A stretch of DNA of 58,896 nt, from positions 1 through 58,896 of the forward strand of contig JAKSIB010000021.1 in assembly GCA_024399065.1 (NCBI GenBank). Direction: 5' to 3'. Numbering within the stretch: position 1 is the first letter of the stretch; the number at the start of each line of letters is the position of its first letter. The position numbers and the translations under genes were made by a program. The notes under the pieces were generated by a model. It made no database searches, was not told the DNA's origin, and saw only the letters and a list, made by a program, of their open reading frames with translations. The DNA is from Fibrobacter sp. Lineage in GTDB: Bacteria > Fibrobacterota > Fibrobacteria > Fibrobacterales > Fibrobacteraceae. This document shows positions 43,548 to 51,832 of this stretch, in pieces.

Positions 43548-45275
43548 ATGAGCATCAAGAAACTTATTGCATTAGGTTTGTTTTCGCTTACCTTCGCAGG
43601 ACTTACCGCCTGCGACAAAGGTTCCACGTCCCCTGAAGACGACAGCAGTTCTTCTGTCGCCTCATTCAAGTCTAGCAGTTCATTTAGCAACGACCGTGCA
43701 GACGTAGACTACAAGGGCGAAATTGTTCTTGGCGACACCATGCGTCTCTACATCGACGTAGGTGAAGAAGGCGAAGACTCCACGGAAATCTACATCGACA
43801 GCAGCGCCACCTCCATTCCGCTGTACCTGGGCGAATTTGTCAAGGGAAGCCGAATCAAGGTTTTCGTAGGCGCATCCGAACTGGAAGACGCAAAGATTCG
43901 AATCAAGAATGAACAGGGCGAATACCTCCGCGCCGTCACTGCCGTTCCGAAGAGCGCAAACAGCAAGGATTCCGTCTTCGCAAACTACATCGTCCCCGGT
44001 TTCGGTTCCGACACCACAAAGATGTTCAATGACTCCAACGAATTCATCGTCTTCAACAAGAGCCACTACTACGTGGAAGTTTCCGGCGAATTCACAAATG
44101 AATCCGCATTGAAGCTTAAGGCTGTGGTTGATACCGCCTATTATAACTACGTAGGCGATACCAAGACCATTTCCATGAAGATGACCGACACAATCCGCGG
44201 CGTCGTTCCCATGAGCGATTCCCTGGAAGAAATCGACATCGAATTCGATGCCGCGGAAGGATACAGCATCAACCTCAAGTCCTTCGGCAAGAACATTTCC
44301 AAGATCCAACTCAAGGATGGCGACGACGTTGTCGGCACCCATACCAAGGATCTCGACACTCTGCTCGTTCCCAACGGCTCCGTAGAATGGACTCTGAATA
44401 TTGCTACCGAAGACGCAGCCTTCATCGCCCTTACCGGCCCCTTCGCCTTTATTGATGTAGAAGCAAAGGCCCGTGCCTTGGAACAAGGTGAATATTTTGC
44501 AAATCCGGACTCCATCCAAAAGCCGGGTGCAACGTTCACCCGCACTCGACCGAAGGACGATCCGGAAAAAGCCATCTACAAGTACAACCTCCGCCAGGAA
44601 CAGTACATCTGGATCGGCGATTTCAAGAAGGGTGATTCCATTCTTGTTGAGCACAAGATTTCCAACTACTCCGACGAAAACAGAGTTAGCCCCGTAACCA
44701 TTGAAATCCTTGACAAGAACCAGAAAAAGCAGGCCACCGTAAACTCTGTCTATGGTGGTGGATTCTCCGTCACCAAGGATATGCCGGAAGGTCCTTACTA
44801 CCTCCACTACCTCCGCTTAAATTCGGAACCTCTCGACCAGGTTTCTGAATCCATGCGTTACGTTCTTCAGCTTCACACCCTCGTCCAGCAGCTCGGTTCT
44901 GTAGAATCCATGGAGTTCTACAATACCGAAAAGGACAACACCTACAAGGTCATCAGCCCCGTTCCGGGCGACACCATCCGATTCAACAAGTTCGTCTTCT
45001 TGATGGAACCGAACAAGGATAAGGGTTGGAAGGAAGTCGGTGACAACGTTCGTTGGTATGTTCCTTGCGAAGACCTCCAGTACATCAATAACAAGTACAA
45101 GATTTCTTCCTGCCAGAGCAACGGAACCGGAGAACAGCAAATTTCTGCAAGCTACTTGATCGTACAGAATGATAGCGACGGAGAAACCGCCAAACTGATT
45201 GCAGAAAGTATTGCAGACCCCACAATGAGAGACACCCTGGATGTCATGATCATTGCAAAGTCTGAAGAAGACTAA
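43548..45275 (+). CDS. Large lipoprotein of unknown function with Ser linker
   Basis: The 575-aa lipoprotein (lipobox LTAC) has a short Ser-rich stretch (DDSSSSVASFKSSSSFS) and then two or three beta-rich modules with GDTMRLYID, YLGEFVKGSRIKVFVG and YIWIGDFKKGDSILVE. The recurring xG(D/E)F(K/V)KG pattern suggests duplicated domains. No family is recognised. The 10-nt gap after the double beta-helix gene implies co-expression and a partner role on the cell surface. Confidence 0.7.
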   Translation: MSIKKLIALGLFSLTFAGLTACDKGSTSPEDDSSSSVASFKSSSSFSNDRADVDYKGEIVLGDTMRLYIDVGEEGEDSTEIYIDSSATSIPLYLGEFVKGSRIKVFVGASELEDAKIRIKNEQGEYLRAVTAVPKSANSKDSVFANYIVPGFGSDTTKMFNDSNEFIVFNKSHYYVEVSGEFTNESALKLKAVVDTAYYNYVGDTKTISMKMTDTIRGVVPMSDSLEEIDIEFDAAEGYSINLKSFGKNISKIQLKDGDDVVGTHTKDLDTLLVPNGSVEWTLNIATEDAAFIALTGPFAFIDVEAKARALEQGEYFANPDSIQKPGATFTRTRPKDDPEKAIYKYNLRQEQYIWIGDFKKGDSILVEHKISNYSDENRVSPVTIEILDKNQKKQATVNSVYGGGFSVTKDMPEGPYYLHYLRLNSEPLDQVSESMRYVLQLHTLVQQLGSVESMEFYNTEKDNTYKVISPVPGDTIRFNKFVFLMEPNKDKGWKEVGDNVRWYVPCEDLQYINNKYKISSCQSNGTGEQQISASYLIVQNDSDGETAKLIAESIADPTMRDTLDVMIIAKSEED

Positions 45276-45278
45276 TTA

Positions 45279-45488
45279 TTAAACTTCCCAAATCTGATTG
45301 GGAAGTTTTCCTATATCGCGGAAGTCCAGCTTACCGGCAGACGGTGCAGAAACACTGACCAGGCGAGCAAGAGGCTTGCCGGCACGTTCAATAACGATTT
45401 CTTCGTCCTTGATGGCAACCTGGTTCAGAAGGTTGCCAAAATTTTGACGGACTTCCATTGCGGATACAACTTTTGCCATAGTATCCAT
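45279..45488 (-). CDS. Solitary Phd/YefM-family antitoxin-like protein
   Basis: The 69-aa protein contains AKVVSAMEVRQNFGNLLNQV followed by IVIERAGKPLARLVSV, a standard Phd/YefM DNA-binding fold. The C-terminal toxin-binding tail is short (GKLPNQIWEV). No toxin gene lies next to it: upstream is the divergent xseA 20 nt away and downstream is a convergent gene 3 nt away. MAKVV at 45479 is an alternative start. The last ten codons coincide with a 10-bp terminator stem. Confidence 0.85.
   Translation of the reverse strand: MDTMAKVVSAMEVRQNFGNLLNQVAIKDEEIVIERAGKPLARLVSVSAPSAGKLDFRDIGKLPNQIWEV
45282..45309. terminator. Terminator embedded in the antitoxin coding sequence
   Basis: AACTTCCCAA-atctga-TTGGGAAGTT (45282-45307) is a perfect 10-bp stem followed by TT on the plus strand. 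On the minus strand it is followed by TTTAATAATT. It lies inside the last codons of the Phd-like gene and ends the plus-strand 43548-45275 transcript. Confidence 0.7.
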
Positions 45489-45508
45489 AAAATAGTTATA
45501 TTCTCACT

Positions 45509-46807
45509 GTGGAAACAGAAGTAAGATCCTATACAGTCACCCAATACATGACTTCCCTCAAGAGAAAGGTGGAAGAAACCCCTGCTGTATGGGTTCGTGG
45601 TGTCATTACCCAGATTACGCAAAAGCCAAATATCGTCTATTTGACCATTGCGGACTTTGAAGAGGGTAACGTCAAGCCTATTTCTGTAGTAAGCCTTTCC
45701 TGTTTTGCAGGACGCTTTGCTGCCATCCAGTCAAAGATCATGGCCTGCGGCAAGCCTTTTGAGCTGAAGGAACAACTTAAGGTCAGTTTTTTAATCAAGG
45801 CCGAAATCTACGTGCCCTATGGAAAGTTGCAGGCACAGATTTTGGACATTGACCCGGTATACACCATCGGAGAACTGGCTGTCACACGAGGCGAAATTCT
45901 GAAGCGTTTAGCTTTGGAGGGCCTTCTCGAGAAGAATAAATCGCTGGAGCTTGCTCCGGCCCCCATGCGCATCGGTTTGATTACCGGCGAAGGCACCGCC
46001 GCCTACAAGGACTTCACCACGAAGCTGGCAGACTCCCCCTTCGCATTCAAGGTCATGACCATCTATGCGAAAATGCAAGGTGCAGAGACCGAGGCCACGG
46101 TGCTTACGGCACTGGAAAAACTTGCAAAAGTAGACGCCATTGACGTGGTTTGTATTGTTCGAGGAGGCGGGTCCAAGACGGACTTGAACTTCTTCGATAG
46201 CGAAGCCTTGTGTCGAGCTGTTGCAAACTTTCCCGTTCCCGTATTCACAGGCATCGGTCACGAAATCGACAAGAGCCTGCTGGACGAAGTGGCTTACCAG
46301 AGCTGCATCACTCCGACCGACACCGCAAAGCAGCTGGTTGATCGCGTTGCCGAAAGCTGGAACAGGATGCAAGTCACCGCCCAGGAAATTGCAGCGGGAG
46401 CCAAGGACACACTGGTTCACGCAAACCAAGCCCTCGCCAATTTCGGGACAACTCTCCAGCAGAAAGTTACAAGCCGCATCCAAGGCGAAAAAACGAAACT
46501 TGTGGTATGCGGAAGCAATCTCAAACGAGACTTGAGCTATATCATCCGTAGTGAAAATGCACGCCTTGACCGCAACATAGAAGGTCTTCACCAAGGTACA
46601 CGAAAAATTCTTGACCTGGCAAAGTCAAAATTTACTTTGTTGGAAACCAAGGTAAAGGCTGCCGACCCGGCTACCGTTCTGGCAAAGGGTTACTCCCTGA
46701 CCTTAGACTCTACCGGCAAGTTTGTTCGTAATGCAAGTCAGCTTAAAACAGGCGACAAGCTCACCACTCGTTTCAAGGACGGCGAAGTTTCTTCCGTAGT
46801 TCAGTAA
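45509..46807 (+). CDS. xseA: Exodeoxyribonuclease VII large subunit
   Basis: The 432-aa protein has the XseA OB-fold (TVTQYMTSLKRKVEETPAVW, VWVRGVITQI) and the catalytic domain landmarks MRIGLITGEGTAAYKDF, IVRGGGSKTDLNFFDSEAL and FTGIGHEIDKSLLDEVAYQS. It degrades single-stranded DNA with XseB, which is not adjacent. The GTG at 45509 is needed to include the OB-fold start. TATATT lies 6 nt upstream and no ribosome-binding site is visible, so translation may be leaderless. Confidence 0.94.
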   Translation: METEVRSYTVTQYMTSLKRKVEETPAVWVRGVITQITQKPNIVYLTIADFEEGNVKPISVVSLSCFAGRFAAIQSKIMACGKPFELKEQLKVSFLIKAEIYVPYGKLQAQILDIDPVYTIGELAVTRGEILKRLALEGLLEKNKSLELAPAPMRIGLITGEGTAAYKDFTTKLADSPFAFKVMTIYAKMQGAETEATVLTALEKLAKVDAIDVVCIVRGGGSKTDLNFFDSEALCRAVANFPVPVFTGIGHEIDKSLLDEVAYQSCITPTDTAKQLVDRVAESWNRMQVTAQEIAAGAKDTLVHANQALANFGTTLQQKVTSRIQGEKTKLVVCGSNLKRDLSYIIRSENARLDRNIEGLHQGTRKILDLAKSKFTLLETKVKAADPATVLAKGYSLTLDSTGKFVRNASQLKTGDKLTTRFKDGEVSSVVQ

Positions 46808-46834
46808 AGTGGCTAAGGGGAGTCTAAGCCTACG

Positions 46835-47248
46835 TTATTGAAACTGCGGCAGTGCGTCAATTTTTTGAAATCGTTTTGTTTCCGGATCCAAAGCGAAATA
46901 GCGCACGGCATCGCCAAGGGAAAGCATCACATAGTTTGGGGTAAGAAACTGCAGGTACTTGTTCAGCTGTTGCTGCAATACCGGCCAGTTGTATTCCCCA
47001 GGAGCCTTGCATTCCACCAAAAGCCAAGGTTTGTCAATGGTCGCCCCTGCACGAAAATTGTGGACCATAATGTCGACGCGGTCCTCTGTTTTCGGGTCGA
47101 TCATACCCAGCGGAAACTCCACCGCGATCAAATGTTCCGGAACCTTCACCTGGTCCAGCAAGTAGCGTACCGTAGCCTGACGCACGTGTTCCTCGGGAGT
47201 TGCGGGAACATCCTTCTTGCGGATGGGATCGTATAGGTAATCAGGCAC
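46835..47248 (-). CDS. Solitary HsdR_N-like (PD-(D/E)XK) protein
   Basis: The 137-aa product has the type I restriction HsdR_N_2 pattern EEHVRQATVRYLLDQ, VEFPLG, DIMV ... LLVECKAP (Asp and Glu-x-Lys nuclease residues) and QLNKYL. It is not accompanied by other restriction genes, so it may be a small nuclease-fold protein of other function. The start codon is a GTG lying inside an AGGNNCG repeat array, with GGAG 11 nt upstream, also from the array. Confidence 0.8.
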   Translation of the reverse strand: MPDYLYDPIRKKDVPATPEEHVRQATVRYLLDQVKVPEHLIAVEFPLGMIDPKTEDRVDIMVHNFRAGATIDKPWLLVECKAPGEYNWPVLQQQLNKYLQFLTPNYVMLSLGDAVRYFALDPETKRFQKIDALPQFQ

Positions 47249-47270
47249 GAGGCTCGAGGCTCCAGGTTAA
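47246..47270 (+). repeat. AGGNNCG heptamer repeat, site 3
   Basis: The units AGGCACG, AGGCTCG, AGGCTCC and AGGTT overlap the first codon of the HsdR_N-like gene on the opposite strand. Confidence 0.8.
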
Positions 47271-47369
47271 AAGTGGCGAGTAGATAACTATGGACCGAAA
47301 AATAGAAAACAGGCTTTTTTTCATTTTTCAGCAACTCCCAATTTCCCACAAAAAATGTTTATCAAAGCC

Positions 47370-47398
47370 TTGACGTGCGTAAAATCCAGAAGTATATT
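47370..47398 (+). promoter_or_regulatory. Sigma-70-type promoter of the small ORF/RNA
   Basis: TTGACG (47370-47375), a 17-nt spacer and TATATT (47393-47398) predict a start near 47405. Confidence 0.7.
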
Positions 47399-47405
47399 CT
47401 TTGGC

Positions 47406-47510
47406 ATGAACAAGATCTTTGAACAGAACATCATCGCAGCAGCGATTGCGGCAGGCGCGGCGGAAGCTCGAGCCTGTGTTAAGTCGTGGGCGGCTGTTCA
47501 AGAATTGTAA
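47406..47510 (+). CDS. Possible leaderless small protein (34 aa) or small RNA
   Basis: The ATG lies 7 nt after a good -10, at or one base from the predicted RNA 5' end. It opens a 34-codon frame: MNKIFEQNIIAAAIAAGAAE followed by ARACVKSWAAVQEL. The peptide is Ala-rich and could form one helix. The frame is short enough that a non-coding RNA of about 185 nt, ending in the terminator at 47556-47590, is an equal alternative. No known RNA family motif (SRP, RNase P, tmRNA) is recognisable. Confidence 0.45.
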   Translation: MNKIFEQNIIAAAIAAGAAEARACVKSWAAVQEL

Positions 47511-47555
47511 AAGTCTAACCGAAACAAGTTACAAGGATTAGGCAAAAGGAATTCA

Positions 47556-47590
47556 AAGGGCAGTCCCGCAAGGACGGCCTTTTTTATTTT
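47556..47590 (+). terminator. Terminator of the small ORF/RNA unit
   Basis: GGCAGTCC-cgcaa-GGACGGCC (with one A-G mismatch) is followed by TTTTTTATTTT. Confidence 0.8.
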
Positions 47591-47697
47591 AGCCGATTTT
47601 AAACCAAAAACAACAAACAAGGGAAATTCAAAATCATTTTTTATCTATTATTAAGCGGTAAATTATTTGAATTTTCAATACGATACAGGAGTATAAA

Positions 47698-49002
47698 ATG
47701 AGAAAGCGTTTGCTTACCGAAGGTGCCAAGGAACTGTCTTACGAAATCCGTGAGATCGTAAAGAAGGCGAACCTCCTGAAAACGCTGGGCATGCCGAAGA
47801 TTCACTGGGAAAACATCGGCGACCCCATTGAAAAGAAGTGCCAGGTTCCCGAATGGATCAAGGACATCGTTGTGGACCTTTCCAAGGAAAACCGTTCCTA
47901 TGGTTACTGCCCGTCCAAGGGTATGCTGGAAACCCGCGAATTCATCGTGAAGGAAACCAACAAGCTGGGCGGCGCCCAGATTACCGTTGACGACATCCTG
48001 TTCTTCAACGGCCTCGGTGATGCAATCGCCACATTGTACAGCCTCCTGTCCATGACCACCCGTATCATTGGACCGTCTCCTGCATACAGCACCCACAGCT
48101 CTGCAGAAGCAGCACATGCACACTCTGCTCCTATCACTTACAGCATGAAGCCGGAAAACCACTGGTATCCGGACCTGGAAGAACTTGAAAACAAGGTGAA
48201 GTACAATCCCTCCATCGCCGGTATCCTGATTCTGAATCCGGATAATCCCACTGGCATGGTGTACCCCCTGGAAATTTTGCAGAAGATCGTTGATATCGCC
48301 AAGCGCTACAACCTGTTCATCATCTGCGACGAAATCTACAACAAGATCACCTACAATGGAGCTCACGCCTACGCTCTGGCCGAATACATCGGCGACGTTC
48401 CGGCTATTGCCCTGAAGGGTATTTCCAAGGAATATCCGTGGCCGGGTGCTCGTTGCGGCTGGGCAGAATACTACAACCGCGACAAGGACGAACAGTTCGA
48501 CGCCTTCTGCCGCGCTTTGGACAACGCCAAGATGGTCGAAGTCTGCTCCACCACCCTGCCGCAGATGACCATTCCTCGCGTGCTGGGCGATCCTCGCTTC
48601 ATGGAACACCGCCAGGCTTTGAACGAAAAGATCGGCCGTCGCTCCGCCATCATTAACGAAATTCTTTCCGACATTCCGGAACTGTATTTCAACCCCACCT
48701 ACGGTGCATTCTACAACACCATCATCTTCCGTGAAGGTGTTTTGAACAACCACCAGAGTCTGAAGATCGACAACCCGCAGATTAAGGCCAAGGTGGAAGA
48801 ATGGTGCTCCAAGACCGAAAACCTGGACTACCGTTTCGTGTACTATCTGTTGGGCGCAAAGGGTATTTGCGTGGTGCCCAGCACCAGTTTCTGCACCGAC
48901 CTCAAGGGCTTCCGCGTGACGCTGCTTGAAGAAGACGAAGCAGAACTGCGTAGCGTGTTCACCACCATCCACGACGCCATCATCGAGTACCTGCACAGCT
49001 AG
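47698..49002 (+). CDS. PLP-dependent class I/II aminotransferase
   Basis: The 434-aa fold type I enzyme has the LNPDNPTGMVYP block, FIICDEIYNKI, the PLP lysine Lys244 in LKGISKEYPWPGARCGW, and a C-terminal GFRVTLLEEDE with the carboxylate-binding Arg. It probably transfers amino groups between an amino acid and 2-oxoglutarate; substrate preference cannot be read. GGAG lies 5 nt before the ATG. An imperfect repeat region follows its stop. Confidence 0.92.
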   Translation: MRKRLLTEGAKELSYEIREIVKKANLLKTLGMPKIHWENIGDPIEKKCQVPEWIKDIVVDLSKENRSYGYCPSKGMLETREFIVKETNKLGGAQITVDDILFFNGLGDAIATLYSLLSMTTRIIGPSPAYSTHSSAEAAHAHSAPITYSMKPENHWYPDLEELENKVKYNPSIAGILILNPDNPTGMVYPLEILQKIVDIAKRYNLFIICDEIYNKITYNGAHAYALAEYIGDVPAIALKGISKEYPWPGARCGWAEYYNRDKDEQFDAFCRALDNAKMVEVCSTTLPQMTIPRVLGDPRFMEHRQALNEKIGRRSAIINEILSDIPELYFNPTYGAFYNTIIFREGVLNNHQSLKIDNPQIKAKVEEWCSKTENLDYRFVYYLLGAKGICVVPSTSFCTDLKGFRVTLLEEDEAELRSVFTTIHDAIIEYLHS

Positions 49003-49137
49003 ACGAGAGAACGCTTCGCTACAGACGAAAGACGAGAGAAACGCTCCGCTTTATTTTGGCGGCGAAGCCGCATCTTTTAAGCCGCAGGCTCATTCTAAAT
49101 CTTTCGTCTCTCGTCTATCAGAGGCGAAGCCTCGGTC
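49003..49137. repeat. Intergenic inverted-repeat element between aminotransferase and potA
   Basis: AGACGAAAGACGAGAGA-type sequence (about 49022-49041) is matched by its inverse TCTTTCGTCTCTCGTCT (about 49100-49116). Between them lie smaller inverted pieces such as GGCGGCGAAGCCGC. The whole could fold into a long hairpin. It differs in sequence from the AGGNNCG family. Confidence 0.7.
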
Positions 49138-49149
49138 TATAATCTAAAT

Positions 49150-50235
49150 ATGAAATCTTTCGATCTTCAGGTTAAGAACGTTTCCAAGAGTTTCGGCCCC
49201 AAGGCCGTGCTCAAGGGAATCGACGTATTCATCAAGGACGGCCAGTTCGTCACCTTGCTAGGCCCTTCCGGCTGCGGCAAGACGACACTGCTCCGCATTA
49301 TCGCAGGCTTCGAAAAGGCTGATGCCGGAGAAGTCATTCTCGGCGGTGAAATCATTTCCAACAAGTCTCCGGCACACCGCCCCATCAACACGGTGTTCCA
49401 GAGCTACGCCTTGTTCCCCCATCTGAACGTCTACAACAACATCGCTTTCGGCCTCAAGAGCCACAAGGTTCCCAAGGATGAAATAGATCGTCGTGTTAAG
49501 GCTATGATGGAAACCGTAAACATTACGGACTTGGCAAACGAAATGCCTGCTACCTTGAGCGGTGGTCAAAAGCAGCGTGTAGCCCTCGCCCGCGCCCTCG
49601 TCAATGAACCGGACATTCTGCTCCTGGATGAGCCCCTCAGCGCCCTTGACGCAAACCTCCGCAAGAAATTGCAGGTGGAACTCCGCGAAGTGCAGAAGAA
49701 GACCGACACCACCTTCATCATGGTGACTCACGACCAGGACGAAGCTATCGCCGTGTCCGACCGAGTTCTCGTGATGCACAAGGGTGAAATTGTTCAGGAC
49801 GGCAGTCCCGAAGATGTTTACGAACATCCGGTCAATCGTTTTGTGGCAACCTTCATCGGCGAAGCCAACATCCTTGAATGCGAAAAGGTTGCAGACGACA
49901 AAGTCGCTTGCGCTTTCGGCGAACTGGTTGTTGAGAAGAAACCTGAATGGAACGCAAACGAATCCGGCAAGTGCTGCGGCGGTGTAGCTATCCGCATGGA
50001 AGACATCCACGTTTGCACTCCCAGCGAAAGCTTTACAAACAACGTATTCGACGCACGTATTCTGGAACGTATCTTCCGCGGTGACTACTGGGAACTGATT
50101 GCAGAACTTCCCGGCGTAAGCGCCAACAAGAGTTTGCAGCTCCGCGTCATGACTGACCCCGACGAAATCTACAACGCCGGCGATCAAGTCAAACTTTATA
50201 TTGAACCGCAATACCTGCAGGTTCTGGCTGACTAA
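49150..50235 (+). CDS. potA: Spermidine/putrescine ABC transporter, ATP-binding protein
   Basis: The 361-aa protein has Walker A GPSGCGKTT, the LSGGQKQRVALARAL signature, Walker B ILLLDEPLSALD and a TOBE-like C-terminal domain. It matches PotA, which powers polyamine import. TATAAT lies 6 nt upstream of the ATG and there is no ribosome-binding site, suggesting a leaderless mRNA whose promoter borders the repeat at 49003-49137. A weak terminator follows, so it is separated from potBCD by an SPFH gene and a tRNA. Confidence 0.92.
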   Translation: MKSFDLQVKNVSKSFGPKAVLKGIDVFIKDGQFVTLLGPSGCGKTTLLRIIAGFEKADAGEVILGGEIISNKSPAHRPINTVFQSYALFPHLNVYNNIAFGLKSHKVPKDEIDRRVKAMMETVNITDLANEMPATLSGGQKQRVALARALVNEPDILLLDEPLSALDANLRKKLQVELREVQKKTDTTFIMVTHDQDEAIAVSDRVLVMHKGEIVQDGSPEDVYEHPVNRFVATFIGEANILECEKVADDKVACAFGELVVEKKPEWNANESGKCCGGVAIRMEDIHVCTPSESFTNNVFDARILERIFRGDYWELIAELPGVSANKSLQLRVMTDPDEIYNAGDQVKLYIEPQYLQVLAD

Positions 50236-50243
50236 TAATGTAA

Positions 50244-50270
50244 GCAGCCTCTAAAGGCTACTATTTTTTT
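50244..50270 (+). terminator. Weak terminator after potA
   Basis: The short stem AGCCT-ctaa-AGGCT (246-259) is followed by TTTTTTT. Confidence 0.55.
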
Positions 50271-50294
50271 CTAAAACACAGGAGGAGAAACCTA

Positions 50295-51593
50295 ATGCCT
50301 AAGGTTTACGAAATGTCCAATAGTGCTCTTTCCAAGCACAAGGTAACCTTTGCGCTCATTGCAATCGCAGTCATCGCCATTGCAGTTTTGTGGAGTTCCA
50401 TCTTCGGTTACAACAACGCCACCCAGATTCTTGTAAAGCAGAGCCCGTTTGGCGAAATGTCCTGCGTGGATCACGCCGGTTTCTACTTCAAGGGTTTCGG
50501 TACCATTTACGAATACGACCGTACCAAGGACTTCTACTTCAACTCTTCTAACGAAAAGGTCCGCGGTCAGTCCTGGGAAGGTGACGACACCGATGAAGAC
50601 GATATTTCCGTTACCCTTTCCCGTAACGCAAACGCAGACATCTCTGGCTACATCAAGTACCAGCTCCCCATCAACTGCGACGAACTCATCAAGATCCACA
50701 TGGACCAGCGTGGCGATAAGCAGCTGAAGCATGGTCTCGTCCGTAACGCAGTTCTTTCCGCAGTCCGCAAAACCGCACCGCTCTTCACCGCAGAAGAAGC
50801 CAAGGTGACCAAGATTGCAGAATTCCGCCGTATTGCAGAAGACCAGTTGATCTACGGCGAATACCTGACCACCACCGAAATTCGTGAAGAAAAGGTTGGT
50901 GACGATGAAGTGGATTCTACCGGCCGCGTTATCAAGAAGGCAGAAAGCCAGCAGTACACCGTGACCAAGCTCGCTCTCGATTCCAACGGACAGCGCGTTC
51001 TGATCAAGGAATCCGCATTGAAGCAGTACAACATCCGTATTCTTCAGTTCGAAATTCAGAACGTGAAGCTTGATGCAAAGGCTCAGCAGCAGTTGGACAT
51101 CGTGAAGGAACGTGAAATGAAGCGCGTTGCCGAACGTACCGCATCTGAAACTGCAAAGCAGCAGGCAATCACCGCCGAAGCCGAAGGTAAGGCTAAGGTC
51201 GCTAAGGAAAAGGCTGAACAGGAAGTTGTCAAGATTCGCGAAGTGACCCAGGCAGAAAAGGAACGCGACGTGGCAATCCTTAACGCTCAGAAGGAAAAGG
51301 AAGTTGCACGCCTCGCCGCAGAAAAGGCCGTGGAAGACGCAAAGCGCATCCGTGCCGAAGGTGAAGCAGAAGCTGCAGCAAACCGCGCCAAGGTTCAGGC
51401 AGGTCTTACTCCACAGGAAGCTGCAGAATGGGCTTACAAGACTAAGGTTGGTGTTGCACAGTCCCTGGCCAAGTCCAGTCACCCGCTGGTTCCAACCATC
51501 ATGATGGGCGGCGACGGCAAGAACGGCAATACCGCTATGGACGCCGTCGGCCTCAAATACCTGATGGACATTACCGAAAAGTTGTCCAAATAA
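50295..51593 (+). CDS. SPFH/Band 7 (prohibitin-like) membrane protein
   Basis: The 432-aa protein has one N-terminal membrane anchor (VTFALIAIAVIAIAVLW, about 17-33), an SPFH domain (NATQILVKQSPFGEMSCVD ... GYIKYQLP), and a long helical coiled region rich in Ala, Glu and Lys (about 270-380). It is of the stomatin/prohibitin type, likely scaffolding membrane domains or proteases. GGAGG with good spacing supports the start. It lies between potA and potB without obvious functional linkage. Confidence 0.88.
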   Translation: MPKVYEMSNSALSKHKVTFALIAIAVIAIAVLWSSIFGYNNATQILVKQSPFGEMSCVDHAGFYFKGFGTIYEYDRTKDFYFNSSNEKVRGQSWEGDDTDEDDISVTLSRNANADISGYIKYQLPINCDELIKIHMDQRGDKQLKHGLVRNAVLSAVRKTAPLFTAEEAKVTKIAEFRRIAEDQLIYGEYLTTTEIREEKVGDDEVDSTGRVIKKAESQQYTVTKLALDSNGQRVLIKESALKQYNIRILQFEIQNVKLDAKAQQQLDIVKEREMKRVAERTASETAKQQAITAEAEGKAKVAKEKAEQEVVKIREVTQAEKERDVAILNAQKEKEVARLAAEKAVEDAKRIRAEGEAEAAANRAKVQAGLTPQEAAEWAYKTKVGVAQSLAKSSHPLVPTIMMGGDGKNGNTAMDAVGLKYLMDITEKLSK

Positions 51594-51681
51594 ACCTCTT
51601 TTTGCAGAAAATGAAAAAATATTTTCTAAAAAAGGTTTAAAATTCTCCCAAATTATACTACCTTTGGGCTCACCTAAGCAA

Positions 51682-51753
<72 letters not shown>

Positions 51754-51775
51754 CTAGAATTTTAGGGTTATTTAA

Positions 51776-51806
51776 AGACTCGTCAGCATTGACGGGTCTT
51801 TTATTT
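51776..51806 (+). terminator. Terminator after tRNA-Thr
   Basis: AGACTCGTCA-gcat-TGACGGGTCT forms a 10-bp stem (one T-G pair), followed by TTTATTTTT. Confidence 0.85.
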
Positions 51807-51832
51807 TTGACCCAACTTTCTATCTTTTGACC

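Noticed and set aside
45276-45510. Toxin partner for the Phd/YefM antitoxin
   Set aside because: Both flanking genes are full-length unrelated proteins and the gaps are 3 and 20 nt, leaving no room for a toxin gene.
47405-47590. 6S RNA, SRP RNA or other housekeeping RNA in the small transcript
   Set aside because: The ends do not pair as in 6S RNA, and no SRP, RNase P or tmRNA motif is visible.
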